Part shown: piece after piece, positions 1-8,281 of the stretch | Layout: each line of letters opens with the position of its first letter | Position numbering within the stretch: position 1 is the stretch's first letter | From: Halomicrobium urmianum | GTDB lineage: Archaea > Halobacteriota > Halobacteria > Halobacteriales > Haloarculaceae | NCBI RefSeq assembly: GCF_020217425.1 | Contig: NZ_CP084090.1 | Location: forward strand, 248,001 to 312,000 | Length of the DNA stretch: 64,000 nucleotides | Reading direction: 5' to 3' | The notes under the pieces: generated by a model | Told to the model about the DNA's origin: nothing | Seen by the model: the letters and a program-made list of their open reading frames with translations, nothing else | The model's database searches: none | Translations under genes and position numbers: made by a program

Positions 1-590
1 CGCTGGACGTACGGCGCCCGGTAGCCCAGTCCCAGATCGCGCAGTTCGTCCTCGGTCGCCGCGGCGAGGGCCGCCGGAGTCGGATAGGCGCGGTAGGTCT
101 CGCCGTCGAACTCGACTGGCTCGCCGTATGACCGTCTGAGCGCCCGCTGCATGTCGTGGATCCGACCGACGCGCATCTGGGCCGAGCAGATGAACGAGAC
201 CAGCGACCCGAACGGCGGGTCCCGTACGATGCGCATCCCCCAGTAGGCGTCGTAGGCGTCGCCGACCACGTCGTCGTCGGGCGACGCGGCCCTGATGGCC
301 GGCAGGTCGTCGTCCAGCCTGAGCCGCCGCCGGAGGTGCGGTCCGGCGTCTGTCGTCGACTCCCACTCCAGGCGCCCGTCGACCTGACGCGCACGGACGA
401 CGTGCGAGCGGTCGTCCTCTCGGACCGTCGTCCAGTACCAGGCGTCGCCGCCCGACGGTCCCTCCGTCTCGTACATCCGGCCGTCCTCGCGGTCCCAGAG
501 GTACGACTGACCGCTCTCGATCGTCGCCTGCAGGTCCAGTCCCCCCGCGAGCGACGAGACGTCCACGTGGCCCCGCTGCATCGCTCTCAT
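1..590 (-). CDS. OGG1-like 8-oxoguanine DNA glycosylase/lyase, C-terminus outside window
   Basis: The frame is open from ATG at 590 down to the window edge, giving about 196 N-terminal residues. The segment SFICSAQMRVGRIHDM matches the helix that opens the HhH-GPD fold of OGG1-type N-glycosylase/DNA lyases. These enzymes remove 8-oxoguanine and nick the abasic site in base-excision repair. The stretch before it (about residues 1-110) corresponds to the OGG_N-like beta domain. The catalytic lysine and HhH-GPD loop would lie in the missing C-terminal part, so activity cannot be judged. A second in-frame ATG at 581 is possible. The gene is divergent from UPF0212 at 667. Function is inferred from family resemblance only. 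Confidence 0.8.
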   Translation of the reverse strand, partial: MRAMQRGHVDVSSLAGGLDLQATIESGQSYLWDREDGRMYETEGPSGGDAWYWTTVREDDRSHVVRARQVDGRLEWESTTDAGPHLRRRLRLDDDLPAIRAASPDDDVVGDAYDAYWGMRIVRDPPFGSLVSFICSAQMRVGRIHDMQRALRRSYGEPVEFDGETYRAYPTPAALAAATEDELRDLGLGYRAPYVQ

Positions 591-666
591 CGAGGGACCG
601 CGGCCGTTTCTGGCTTTCGAGACGGCCGGGCCAACCTTCTTAATAGTGGCTGTCATACCGCTAGAC

Positions 667-1137
667 ATGAACTGTCGAGTTGTCGTCGAAGCGGCAGTGC
701 CCGTCTACGACGTCGAGACCCCGGACGAGGCGGTCCGGATCGCCATCTCGAAGACCGGCGAGATGCTCAACCCGGACCTGAACTACGTGGAGATCAACAT
801 GGGCGAGCGGTCCTGCCCGCACTGCGGCGACGAACTCGAGCCCGCGTTCATCGCGGCCGACGAGAGCCTCGTCGCCCTCGAGCTCGAGATGACGGTGTTC
901 AACGTCGAGCGCGAGGAGCACGCAGCCAGGATCGCCCGGAAGGAGATCGGCCAGCGACTGGAGAACATCCCGCTGGACGTCCTGGAGATCGAGGAGATCG
1001 ACGACGACGAGGACGAGGAGGACGACGAGTCCACCGAGGAAGTCGAGGTGACCGTCGAGGAGGTCACCGAGGCCGACTCGAACCGGGACGACGATGACGA
1101 CGTCCTCCCCGAGTTCGAGGAGCTCATCGACGAGTAG
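667..1137 (+). CDS. UPF0212 (DUF555) family protein
   Basis: 156-residue protein beginning MNCRVVVEAAVPVYDV, the characteristic start of the archaeal UPF0212/DUF555 family, whose function is unknown. A CxxC pair (SCPHCGDE, about residues 50-57) suggests a metal-binding knuckle. The last 45 residues are almost pure Asp/Glu, typical of haloarchaeal acidic tails. An earlier in-frame GTG exists at 646, but ATG 667 is preferred because a TATA-like CTTCTTAATA lies about 27 nt upstream, which would make the transcript leaderless. Confidence 0.85.
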   Translation: MNCRVVVEAAVPVYDVETPDEAVRIAISKTGEMLNPDLNYVEINMGERSCPHCGDELEPAFIAADESLVALELEMTVFNVEREEHAARIARKEIGQRLENIPLDVLEIEEIDDDEDEEDDESTEEVEVTVEEVTEADSNRDDDDDVLPEFEELIDE

Positions 1138-1534
1138 CGCGCCGACCACTGGCACACCGCACGCGACATCTCGCCCCCGCTTCTACCCACTGGCGACTCG
1201 ATCAGACCAGCGGCGTCTGCGACGCTGCCGGACCCGCCGTCAACGAGGTGCCCGCGTCCGTAGCGCGGGCGCGGTCGGATCGAGCCGAACCGATAGACGG
1301 TCCCGCTCCGCGACGCGGTTTCGTCTCACGCGCGGTTATACGGTGCCTTCCACGGCACGAACGGTCTAAACGATCGCATGGACCGCCGTTAGAAACTGGA
1401 TACCGACGGGAACGTCTCTCGCTGATTCGGGCCGTCGAAACCGTACGGAGAGCGACTGCTGCGGCGAGAGCATTCGAAAAAGCAGGAGACCTGCGTCTGA
1501 CGGGTAGAGATGTCGAACGGAGAAGACGCTGGAA
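1138..1534. other. intergenic stretch, no gene recognised
   Basis: About 400 bp between UPF0212 and the UPF0058 gene. I see no reading frame with haloarchaeal composition. One small hairpin has arms GTGCC and GGCAC near 1350-1365, just after a TATA-like GGTTATACGG (about 1336-1345). This could be an orphan promoter, but no product is visible. Confidence 0.5.
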
Positions 1535-1771
1535 TCAGTCGGCAGCGGCGGAGACAGGCTCTTTCTCTTCGTCGTTCATCTCTGACGTGATCCCCTTGGC
1601 GAGAGCGAAGACTGCGGCCTTGTGATCGGTCTTGGACTTGTGAATCGATGTCGGCTGGACGCCGAGCTCCGCGTATTCGTCGTGTTCCACCGTATCGCCC
1701 GTTTCCTGCTCGTAGTGGCTCTGTACCTGTGCAAGCAGGCCGTGAAGATGGATTAGTTCCTGCTTTTTCAT
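1535..1771 (-). CDS. UPF0058 family protein (copy 1)
   Basis: 78-residue protein starting MKKQELIHLHGLLAQV. This N-terminus, the middle motif SIHKSKTDHKAAVFALA and the short length are diagnostic of the archaeal UPF0058 family, whose function is not established. ATG 1771 is chosen because it gives the family N-terminus; a GTG four codons upstream (1783) is also in frame. GC is lower than in neighbouring genes. A second family member lies at 42564-42845, with the same HKSK.EHKHAVF motif. Confidence 0.85.
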   Translation of the reverse strand: MKKQELIHLHGLLAQVQSHYEQETGDTVEHDEYAELGVQPTSIHKSKTDHKAAVFALAKGITSEMNDEEKEPVSAAAD

Positions 1772-1913
1772 GGTCACCCCCACCTAATAACTCGAGGGTT
1801 ATAGTAGTACTCTGAGTGACGTTACCATACGTCCGTCCGGAGTATAACGGTCTATAACCGTCGATTCCGAGGACCGTGAAAGATTTTTGTCTCCGGCGGG
1901 GCACCCTTCTTAT

Positions 1914-2318
1914 ATGGACTACGACGACATGCTGGATAAGGCGCTCGAAGACACGCCGGACATCGAGGGGTCCAGCGACCGGTTCGAGGTCCCCGAACCC
2001 GACGTGCGTCAGGAAGGTAACACGACGGTCTACGAGAACTTCCAGGACCTGGTCGACCGGCTCGACCGGGACGAGGACCACGTCATGAAGTTCCTGCAGA
2101 ACGAGCTGGGCACCAGCGGCCACATCGACGAGAGCGGCCGCGCCCGGCTGACGGGCGACTTCCGCGAGGACCGGATCGCCGAGGCCGTCGACGCCTACAC
2201 CGAGGAATTCGTCCTCTGTCCCGAGTGCGGGCTACCGGACACGCGCCTGGAGCGGGAACAGGGCGCGATACTGCTCCGCTGTGAGGCCTGCGGCGCCCGC
2301 TCGCCGACCGGTTCCTGA
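1914..2318 (+). CDS. eif2b: translation initiation factor aIF2 subunit beta
   Basis: 134 residues from ATG 1914. The N-terminal half is a helical/alpha-beta domain (VYENFQDLVDRLDRDEDHVMKFL about residues 38-60). The C-terminus carries a zinc ribbon (CPECGLPDTRL then CEACGARS, four cysteines about residues 103-127). This is the full archaeal aIF2-beta architecture and the length fits the haloarchaeal family. It is a subunit of the heterotrimer that brings initiator tRNA to the ribosome. Very strong family match. The start agrees with homologues beginning MDYDDMLD. Confidence 0.95.
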   Translation: MDYDDMLDKALEDTPDIEGSSDRFEVPEPDVRQEGNTTVYENFQDLVDRLDRDEDHVMKFLQNELGTSGHIDESGRARLTGDFREDRIAEAVDAYTEEFVLCPECGLPDTRLEREQGAILLRCEACGARSPTGS

Positions 2319-2403
2319 CGGCCGATTCTCGCGGGCGGATTCGCGGTGACTACGGCGTCGCGATCGGTCGTCGAGCGCCGCCCGCCGCGACGGACTCGAT
2401 CAG

Positions 2404-2583
2404 CTACTGGAGCCCCTTGAGCGTCTGGAGGTCGCGGTCGGTGCGCGTGAACTCCGCGAGCCGGCGGCTGGCGTGACAGCCGGGACAGTGAAAAGTCGTG
2501 TCGGGGGACGGAAGGTCGCCGGGCGTCGACTCCCAGTCTTTGGCACATTCCGGGCAGAGCAGTCTGACAAACGCCTCGTCCAT
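2404..2583 (-). CDS. small zinc-binding protein
   Basis: 59-residue protein with two CxxC knuckles (LLCPECAKDW near residue 10 and FHCPGCHASR near residue 35), so it should bind one zinc ion as a ribbon. No catalytic domain fits in this length. Start ATG 2583 (MDEAFVRLLC) is preferred over an upstream in-frame codon at 2598. A TTTTTGCC stretch upstream could be its TATA region. It lies between aIF2-beta (convergent) and TFB (same strand, 73 nt apart). It is a conserved haloarchaeal-type hypothetical; I do not know its role. Confidence 0.7.
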   Translation of the reverse strand: MDEAFVRLLCPECAKDWESTPGDLPSPDTTFHCPGCHASRRLAEFTRTDRDLQTLKGLQ

Positions 2584-2656
2584 GCCAGAGAATGGCACGC
2601 TAAGCGGGCAAAAAGCTGGTGGTACCGGTCAGGCTGACCCGACTGTACCGGTCCCG

Positions 2657-3631
2657 CTACGCCGGCACGCCTTCGGCGTCGAGCAGTTCCTTGTAGCGGT
2701 TGCGGATGGTGACCTCGGAGATGTCGGCGACGTCGCTGACCTGGCTCTGGGTGACCTTCTCGTTGGTCAGCAGCGAGGCCGCGTAGACGGCCGCCGCGGC
2801 CAGTCCGACGGGCGACTTGCCGCTGAGGACGCCGCCCTGTCGGGCCGACTCGATCAGTTCCCGGGCGCGGCGCTCGACCTCGTCGGAGAGCCCGAGGTCG
2901 CTGACGAACCGTGGGACGTAGCTCTCGGGGTCGGCCGGGGCGACCTCCAGGCTCAGTTCTCGGACGACGTAGCGATAGGTGCGAGTGAGCTCCATCTTGT
3001 CGACCCGGGAGACGCGCTCGACCTCGTCGAGCGACCGGGGCGTGTTCGCCTGACGGGCCGCGGCGTACAGCGACGCGCTGGCGACGCCCTCGATGGACCG
3101 GCCCGGCAGCAGGTCCTCCTCGAGTGCGCGGCGGTAGATGACCGACGCCGTCTCGCGGACGTTCTGCGGCAGGCCGAGCGCGGAGGCCATCCGATCGATC
3201 TCGCCCAGCGCCTGCTTGAGGTTGCGCTCCTTGGAGTTGCGCGTGCGGAACCGCTCGTTCCACGTTCGGAGGCGCTTCATCTTCGAGCGCTGCTCGCTGG
3301 ACAGCGAGTTGCCGTAGGCGTCCTTGTCCTGCCAGCCGATGTTGGTCGACAGCCCCTTGTCGTGCATCATGTTGGTCGTCGGCGCGCCGACGCGGGACTT
3401 CTGGTCGCGCTCCTTCGAGTCGAACGCGCGCCACTCGGGACCGCGGTCGATCTCGTTCTCCTCGACGACCAGCCCGCAGTCCCCGCAGATCGTCTCGCCC
3501 CGCTCCTCGTCCGAGACCAGATCGCCGCCACACTCCGGACAGGTACGCTCGGTCTCGGTGCTCTCGGTCTCCTCCTGCTGCTCCCGCTCGGTGCGGGTCC
3601 GCTCGTCGGCGCGTACGTTTGATTCACTCAT
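2657..3631 (-). CDS. tfb: transcription initiation factor TFB (copy 1)
   Basis: 324 residues. The N-terminal zinc ribbon (CPECGGDLVSDEE and CGDCGLV, about residues 31-53) is followed by the B-finger/B-reader (RAFDSKERDQKSRVGAP, about 70-86) and two cyclin-fold repeats (about 125-215 and 225-318). The second cyclin fold holds the BRE-contacting helix-turn-helix SQVSDVADISEVTIRNRY. TFB bridges TBP-DNA and RNA polymerase. A TATA box CCTTATATG (3713-3721) implies a leader of roughly 60 nt unless a nearer weak box is used. A close paralogue is at 56380-57354, with long identical blocks such as LRTWNERFRTR. Confidence 0.97.
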   Translation of the reverse strand: MSESNVRADERTRTEREQQEETESTETERTCPECGGDLVSDEERGETICGDCGLVVEENEIDRGPEWRAFDSKERDQKSRVGAPTTNMMHDKGLSTNIGWQDKDAYGNSLSSEQRSKMKRLRTWNERFRTRNSKERNLKQALGEIDRMASALGLPQNVRETASVIYRRALEEDLLPGRSIEGVASASLYAAARQANTPRSLDEVERVSRVDKMELTRTYRYVVRELSLEVAPADPESYVPRFVSDLGLSDEVERRARELIESARQGGVLSGKSPVGLAAAAVYAASLLTNEKVTQSQVSDVADISEVTIRNRYKELLDAEGVPA

Positions 3632-3953
3632 TGTGGGGGTGGCCTCTCTGCCGAGGTCGAAAGCGTAAAGAATCTGCTTCCGATCTCCTTGACTATTAGT
3701 TAGTTATGCAACCATATAAGGGTGTCGCGGCCTGTGACACGTAACCGCACGACTGCGCCGGAGTAGCGGTTTCCATCTCGTCGGCACTTTTTTATCGTAT
3801 TGTACAGACCACGGCGAGGGCCGTGCCAGGCCACCGCGAGAGCCGTGCCACGACCCGCTCGCACGGTCCGGATCCCTCTGACGACGGTAGTAACGTCGTC
3901 ATACTGTCGGAACGGCCACCGTCACAGCCGTCAGTCGCGCCGGTAACCGCTTC
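3632..3953. promoter_or_regulatory. TFB promoter region plus a small tandem hairpin repeat
   Basis: The part next to TFB is AT-rich and holds the minus-strand TATA box CCTTATATG (3713-3721). Further right, a plus-strand CTTTTTTATCG (about 3787-3797) is followed by two imperfect 22-nt tandem units (3809-3830 and 3831-3852, 19 of 22 identical). The first unit is a hairpin with arms CACGGC and GCCGTG. No gene is visible for the plus-oriented AT-rich box. Confidence 0.5.
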
Positions 3954-4238
3954 CTACACGGTGAAAAGGTGCCCCTCCGCAGGGACGTCGAACAGGCCGA
4001 TGCGGGCGCCGGCGTCCAGCCAGGCGTGGCCGTAGGAGAACGAGGCCAGAGCGTTGACGGGGTCGTCCTCCTCGCGGAAGTGGCGGCCGTCCTCGAGGTA
4101 CGACCGGGCCATCTCCTCGCACTCCGCAGCGGCGTCGTGCATGGGCGTCCCCTCCGGTGGCGCCACCTCGGCGGCGTCGAGCGCCTCGGCGAGCAGTCCC
4201 TCGTAGCGGTCGGTCTTCTCGGCGAGGTCGGCTGGCAT
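3954..4238 (-). CDS. DUF357 domain protein
   Basis: 94-residue all-helical protein matching the archaeal DUF357 family: LAEKTDRYEGLLAEAL at the start, MARSYLEDGRHFREEDDPVNALASFSYGHAWLDAGARIGL in the middle. This looks like a TPR-like helical hairpin. Function is unknown. ATG 4238 (MPADLAEKT) is chosen; an upstream in-frame start at 4277 would add a non-conserved basic stretch. It is divergent from thioredoxin reductase with about 100 nt between the starts. Confidence 0.85.
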   Translation of the reverse strand: MPADLAEKTDRYEGLLAEALDAAEVAPPEGTPMHDAAAECEEMARSYLEDGRHFREEDDPVNALASFSYGHAWLDAGARIGLFDVPAEGHLFTV

Positions 4239-4338
4239 CGACGGGAGTCCTCGCCGCGGACGGATAGGCTTTCCCACGCGTGCGCTCGACCCACGAGACA
4301 GCGCAACCTACAAACCCCGGCGTACAGTACAGCCGGGC

Positions 4339-5388
4339 ATGACAGGAGACGTCGTCGAGCACCGGCAGCTCGTCATCGCGGGCACCGGCATCGCGGGTCT
4401 GACAGCCGCCATCTACGCGGCGCGGGCGAACAACGATCCGCTCGTCCTCGAAGGGGACGAGCCGGGCGGACAGCTCACGCTGACTACCGAAGTCGAGAAC
4501 TACCCCGGCTTCCCGGAGGGCATCTCCGGTCCCGACCTGGTCAACAACATGAAAGAGCAGGCCCAGCAGTTCGGGGCCGACCTCGAACACGGCGTCGTCG
4601 AGACGGTCGAGGACGACGACCGGCCCTTCCGGGTCGAACTCACCAACGGCGACGTCTACACCTGCGACGCGTTCATCACCGCGTCCGGCGCCAGCGCCCG
4701 CACGCTGGACGTCCCCGGTGAGGACGACCTGATGGGCTACGGCGTCTCGACGTGCGCCACCTGCGACGGCGCGTTCTTCCGCGGCGAGGATATGCTCGTC
4801 GTCGGCGGCGGCGACGCGGCCATGGAGGAGGCGAACTTCCTCACCAAGTTCGCCGACACCGTCTACCTGGTCCACCGCCGCGAGGAGTTCCGCGCGGAGG
4901 CCCAGTGGGTCGAGCGCATTCAGAAGAAAGTCGAGAGCGGCGACGTCGAGATCATGCGCAACACGGAACTGCTGGAGATCCACGGCTCTGCGGAGGAGGG
5001 CGTCGACCACGTGACGCTGGCACAGAACGAGTCGGGCTACCCGAAGGACAACCTCGACGACCCCGGCACGGAGACGTTCGACTTCGACGTCGGCGCCGTC
5101 TTCCTCGCGATCGGTCACACGCCGAACACGGAGTACCTGGAGGACACCGGCGTCGACCTCGACGAGGCCGGCTACGTCCGCACCGAGGGCGGCGTCGGCG
5201 AGGGCGAGACCCACACCGACGTCGAGGGGATCTTCGGCGCCGGCGACGTCGTCGACCACCACTACCAGCAGGCCGTCACCGCCGCCGGCATGGGCTGCAA
5301 GGCCGCGATGGACGCCGACGAGTACCTCGGCGACCTGCCCGAAGCGGAGGCCGGCGAGGCTGAGGCCGCCGCCGAGGCCGACGACTGA
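4339..5388 (+). CDS. trxB: thioredoxin reductase-like FAD/NAD(P)-disulfide oxidoreductase
   Basis: 349 residues. FAD-binding Rossmann motif GTGIAG (about 15-20), redox-active CATC (Cys139/Cys142), second dinucleotide motif GGGDAA (about 157-162) and the FAD-closing GAGDVVD near residue 301 appear in the order typical of low-molecular-weight thioredoxin reductases. It would pass electrons from NAD(P)H to thioredoxin. The NADPH-specific arginines are not obvious, so cofactor choice is open. The last 20 residues are an Ala/Glu-rich acidic tail. A TATA-like box about 27 nt upstream of ATG 4339 fits leaderless transcription. Confidence 0.93.
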   Translation: MTGDVVEHRQLVIAGTGIAGLTAAIYAARANNDPLVLEGDEPGGQLTLTTEVENYPGFPEGISGPDLVNNMKEQAQQFGADLEHGVVETVEDDDRPFRVELTNGDVYTCDAFITASGASARTLDVPGEDDLMGYGVSTCATCDGAFFRGEDMLVVGGGDAAMEEANFLTKFADTVYLVHRREEFRAEAQWVERIQKKVESGDVEIMRNTELLEIHGSAEEGVDHVTLAQNESGYPKDNLDDPGTETFDFDVGAVFLAIGHTPNTEYLEDTGVDLDEAGYVRTEGGVGEGETHTDVEGIFGAGDVVDHHYQQAVTAAGMGCKAAMDADEYLGDLPEAEAGEAEAAAEADD

Positions 5389-5392
5389 CACG

Positions 5393-5560
5393 AGACCTCG
5401 AACAGAGTGAGAGGTCTCGTTTCGGGCGAGCGGGAGCGACTGCAGGGAGCGACACGCGAGCAGCGAGGCCGACCGGAAGGGAGGCCTCGGACTGAGCGAG
5501 CGGGAGTGAGCGAAGCGAAGGACACGCGAGCAGCGAGGCCGCGAGGACCCGAGACCGGGC
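5393..5560. repeat. GC-rich dispersed repeat, two units plus a flanking hairpin
   Basis: Directly after the trxB stop is a hairpin with 9-bp perfect arms CGAGACCTC (5393-5401) and GAGGTCTCG (5411-5419). Then come two 36-nt units, 5426-5461 and 5496-5531. Both begin GCGAGCGGGAG and end GACACGCGAGC, with a variable middle of the GAGTGAGCGAAGCGA type, and both are followed by AGCGAGGCC. A third copy of the unit lies in frame inside the RPA-associated protein (9196-9231). Confidence 0.8.
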
Positions 5561-5645
5561 GAGCGAAGGGAAGCGGCCGCGACAGCGCGGAGCGGGTATT
5601 TCCCAACCCACAGCCACTTTATGTCGCCCAGTCGAACGGCGGGCT

Positions 5646-5933
5646 ATGGCAGACGACACTGTCACGCTGACGATCGAACAGGGAGACGAACGGGACGAAC
5701 TCACCGTGCCGACGGCGCTGATCGACATGCTTCGCGAGGAGGGCGACGAATCGGCCGCCCAGGTCGTCGGCGACGTCGCCATGATCGGGCTCGCCCAGCG
5801 CATCCACGGCGCCGTCCACCACGGCAAGGGCGAGACGCCCGAGGAGATCGAACAGCTCGACGACCTGACGATGGAGCTGTTCGAGGAGCGGTTCGGTGCC
5901 TCCTTCGGCGAGATGACCGGTCACGACCACTGA
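5646..5933 (+). CDS. conserved small acidic haloarchaeal protein, unknown function
   Basis: 95 residues, no cysteines. An N-terminal beta-like segment (VTLTIEQGDERDELTVPTAL) is followed by helices. Its composition is strongly acidic, and the start is supported by ACTTTATG about 27 nt upstream of ATG 5646. It is convergent with the riboflavin reductase gene (30-nt gap). I do not recognise a characterised domain; it resembles small hypotheticals conserved in haloarchaea. Confidence 0.75.
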   Translation: MADDTVTLTIEQGDERDELTVPTALIDMLREEGDESAAQVVGDVAMIGLAQRIHGAVHHGKGETPEEIEQLDDLTMELFEERFGASFGEMTGHDH

Positions 5934-5963
5934 CGGCGCCTGCGAGGCGGGGCGCTCGTTTTC

Positions 5964-6623
5964 TCAGCAGTCCCACCGGAGCAGGACGCCGTCGTCGACG
6001 CGCTCGACGTCCGACAGCGTCAGCGACGGGAACTCCTCGACGAAGCCGTCGCCGTCCGCGAGGGTGGGGGCGTCGCGCCCGCCGATGATCTTCGGCCCGA
6101 CGAACGCGGACAGCTCGTCGATCAGGTCCGCCTCGAACAGCGAGAAGATGAGCTCGCCGCCGCCCTCGACCATCAGCCGGTCGATCCCGTCGCCCTCCAG
6201 CTTCGCGAGCCCGGTCACGAGGTCGACGCGGTCCTCGCCGGCCGTGATGACGTGCGCGCCCGCGCCCTCAAGCTCCTCGACGAAGTCCGTCGGCGCGGCC
6301 CGGGTCGTCAGGATGTAGGTCGGCGCGCGGCCGTCGAGGACCGTCGCGTCCGGCGGCGTCCGGACCCGCGAGTCGGCGACCACGCGGGCCGGGTTGGTCG
6401 GCTCGCCCCGCGCCTCGCGGGCTGCCCGGCGGTCGGGGTCGTCCACCGTCAGCGACGGATCGTCGGCGAGCACGGTCCCCACGCCCACCATGACCGCGTC
6501 GCTGTCCGCCCGGAGCTGGTCCACCCTGTCGAAGTCCTCCTCGCCGGAGATGGCGATCTGCTCGCGCCGCCGCGAGGAGAGCTTTCCGTCCGCGCTCATC
6601 GCGGCGTTGACCACGACGTCCAT
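5964..6623 (-). CDS. 2,5-diamino-6-ribosylamino-pyrimidinone 5'-phosphate reductase
   Basis: 219 residues of the RibD C-terminal/dihydrofolate-reductase fold: VVNAAMSADGKLSS at the start, VGVGTVLADDPSLTV (about residues 46-60), and the NADPH-loop motif MVEGGGELIFSLF (about 155-167). There is no N-terminal deaminase domain. A stand-alone reductase of this kind is the archaeal ArfC/Rib7-type enzyme that reduces the ribosyl group in riboflavin and F420 precursor synthesis. ATG 6623 is chosen; upstream in-frame codons add only basic, non-conserved residues. Specificity is inferred from the family. Confidence 0.9.
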   Translation of the reverse strand: MDVVVNAAMSADGKLSSRRREQIAISGEEDFDRVDQLRADSDAVMVGVGTVLADDPSLTVDDPDRRAAREARGEPTNPARVVADSRVRTPPDATVLDGRAPTYILTTRAAPTDFVEELEGAGAHVITAGEDRVDLVTGLAKLEGDGIDRLMVEGGGELIFSLFEADLIDELSAFVGPKIIGGRDAPTLADGDGFVEEFPSLTLSDVERVDDGVLLRWDC

Positions 6624-6654
6624 GGCGGAGAGAGTGCGAGCCCGGGAAAGTCGC

Positions 6655-6963
6655 TTACGCCTCGGAGCCGCGGCCCGACTCGAGGAGCGTGCGCGTGTCA
6701 AGCGCGATCGCGCCGCGCCCGACGATCCGGAGCTTCAACACCGGCCCGTCGCACCACAGCTCGCGGACGTCGAGGACGGACTCGTGATCCCAGCCCCTGA
6801 CTCCGACCGCGCCCGCCCCGTCGACCTCGGCGACGGTGCGGGGCGTCTCTCGCTCGCTCATCGTCCAGTTCCGGTCGCCCAGTTCGAACGTCGCCGCGTC
6901 GCTCTCCGCCCACGCGAAGACGACGGCGTCCTGCTCGCGGGGCTCGTCGGCGCGCTCGCGCAC
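6655..6963 (-). CDS. small conserved hypothetical upstream of the RPA operon
   Basis: Encodes up to 102 residues from GTG 6963, or 68 from ATG 6861. The longer form is favoured because the segment AVVFAWAESDAATFELGDRNW looks protein-like and because a shared divergent promoter region with RPA lies just upstream. A core of beta-type segments (VLDVRELWCDGPVLKLRIVG) suggests a small beta-barrel, but I recognise no family. It ends 32 nt before the riboflavin reductase start on the same strand, so the two may be co-transcribed. Confidence 0.6.
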   Translation of the reverse strand: MRERADEPREQDAVVFAWAESDAATFELGDRNWTMSERETPRTVAEVDGAGAVGVRGWDHESVLDVRELWCDGPVLKLRIVGRGAIALDTRTLLESGRGSEA

Positions 6964-7009
6964 GGCCCCCTCAGAACCCTTTTCATCGCCGACTCCGAAG
7001 TGGTCCGTG

Positions 7010-8281
7010 ATGAGTTTAGAGGACCATGCCGAGGAGCTCGCCTCCGACCTCGGCGTCGACAAAGAGGAGGTCAGATCGGACCTGGAGAACCTGGTGAACT
7101 ACTCCGTCCCGGTGGACGAGGCCAAGCAGAGCCTCCGCCGGAAGTACGGCGACGGCAGCGGCGGGGGCGGCACGCCCTCGAGCAAGGACGTCGCCGAGAT
7201 CTCGCCCGACGACTCGAACGTGACCGTCACCGCTCGCGTCCTGACGGTGGGCACGCGCTCCATCCAGTACCAGGGCGACGAGCAGGTGATCCGCGAGGGC
7301 GAACTGGCCGACGAGACCGGGACCATCTCCTACACGGCGTGGGACGAGTTTGGCCTCTCGGCCGGCGACACGGTCACCGCCGGTAACGCCGGCGTCCGCG
7401 AGTGGGACGGCGAGCCCGAGCTGAACCTCGGGGAGAGCACCAGCCTGGAGTTCGAGGAGGAGCCCCTCGACGTCCCCTACGAGGTCGGCGGCGACCGCGA
7501 CCTGGCCGACCTCGTGCCGGGCGATCGGGGCCGCAACGTCGAGGTCCGCGTCCTCGAGGTCGAGGAGAAGACCATCGACGGCCGGAACGGCGAGACCGAC
7601 ATTCTCAGCGGCGTCTTCGGCGACGAGAGCGGCAGGCTTCCCTTCACGGACTGGGACCCCCACGCCGAGATCGAGGACGGGGCGTCGGTGCGCATCGAGG
7701 ACGCGTTCGTCCGGGAGTTCCGCGGCGCGCCCTCGGTCAACGTCTCGGAGTTCTCGACGGTCGAGCGGCTGGACCGCGAGGTCGCGGCCACCGAGAGCGC
7801 CCAGCGGATGAGCGTCAGTGCGGCCGTCGACACCGGCGGCCTGTTCGACGTCGAACTGACCGGGAACGTCATCCAGGTGCGCGACGGCTCGGGCCTCATC
7901 GAGCGCTGTCCCGAGTGCGGTCGGGTCGTCCAGAACGGCCAGTGCCGGAGCCACGGGGCCGTCGACGCCGAGGACGACCTGCGGACGAAGGCCATCCTCG
8001 ACGACGGAACGGGGACGGTGACCGCCGTCCTCGACGACGAACTGACCGCCGAGATCTACGGCGGCGGCCTCGAGGCGGCCCGTCAGCACGCCAGCGAGGA
8101 GATGGACCGCGAGGTGGTGGCCGACCGCATCGCCGACCGCATCGTCGGCCGCGAGTTCCGCGTCCGCGGCTCGCTGTCAGTCGACGAGTACGGCGCGAAC
8201 CTCGATGCCACCGAGTTCGCCGAGACGGACGACGACCCGGCCGATCGGGCCCGCGAGTTCGTCGCCGAGGTGGACGCATGA
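7010..8281 (+). CDS. rpa1: replication protein A (ssDNA-binding, OB-fold and zinc finger)
   Basis: 423 residues. A short N-terminal helical region (about 1-60) is followed by OB folds (about 65-150 and 160-260), a further OB-like C-terminal unit, and a zinc knuckle CPECGRVVQNGQCRSHG (about 303-319). This is the euryarchaeal RPA layout. The protein coats ssDNA during replication, repair and recombination. ATG 7010 is leaderless-compatible (CCTTTTCATC about 27 nt upstream). The stop overlaps the next start (ATGA). In haloarchaea such as Haloferax this gene forms an operon with an RPA-associated protein and a phosphoesterase, exactly the order seen here. Confidence 0.93.
   Translation: MSLEDHAEELASDLGVDKEEVRSDLENLVNYSVPVDEAKQSLRRKYGDGSGGGGTPSSKDVAEISPDDSNVTVTARVLTVGTRSIQYQGDEQVIREGELADETGTISYTAWDEFGLSAGDTVTAGNAGVREWDGEPELNLGESTSLEFEEEPLDVPYEVGGDRDLADLVPGDRGRNVEVRVLEVEEKTIDGRNGETDILSGVFGDESGRLPFTDWDPHAEIEDGASVRIEDAFVREFRGAPSVNVSEFSTVERLDREVAATESAQRMSVSAAVDTGGLFDVELTGNVIQVRDGSGLIERCPECGRVVQNGQCRSHGAVDAEDDLRTKAILDDGTGTVTAVLDDELTAEIYGGGLEAARQHASEEMDREVVADRIADRIVGREFRVRGSLSVDEYGANLDATEFAETDDDPADRAREFVAEVDA

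Noticed and set aside
5393-5645. GC-rich repeat after trxB considered as a coding region
   Set aside because: Frames here give repetitive Arg/Ser/Glu strings without start signals, and the DNA is better described as two 36-nt repeat units and a hairpin.
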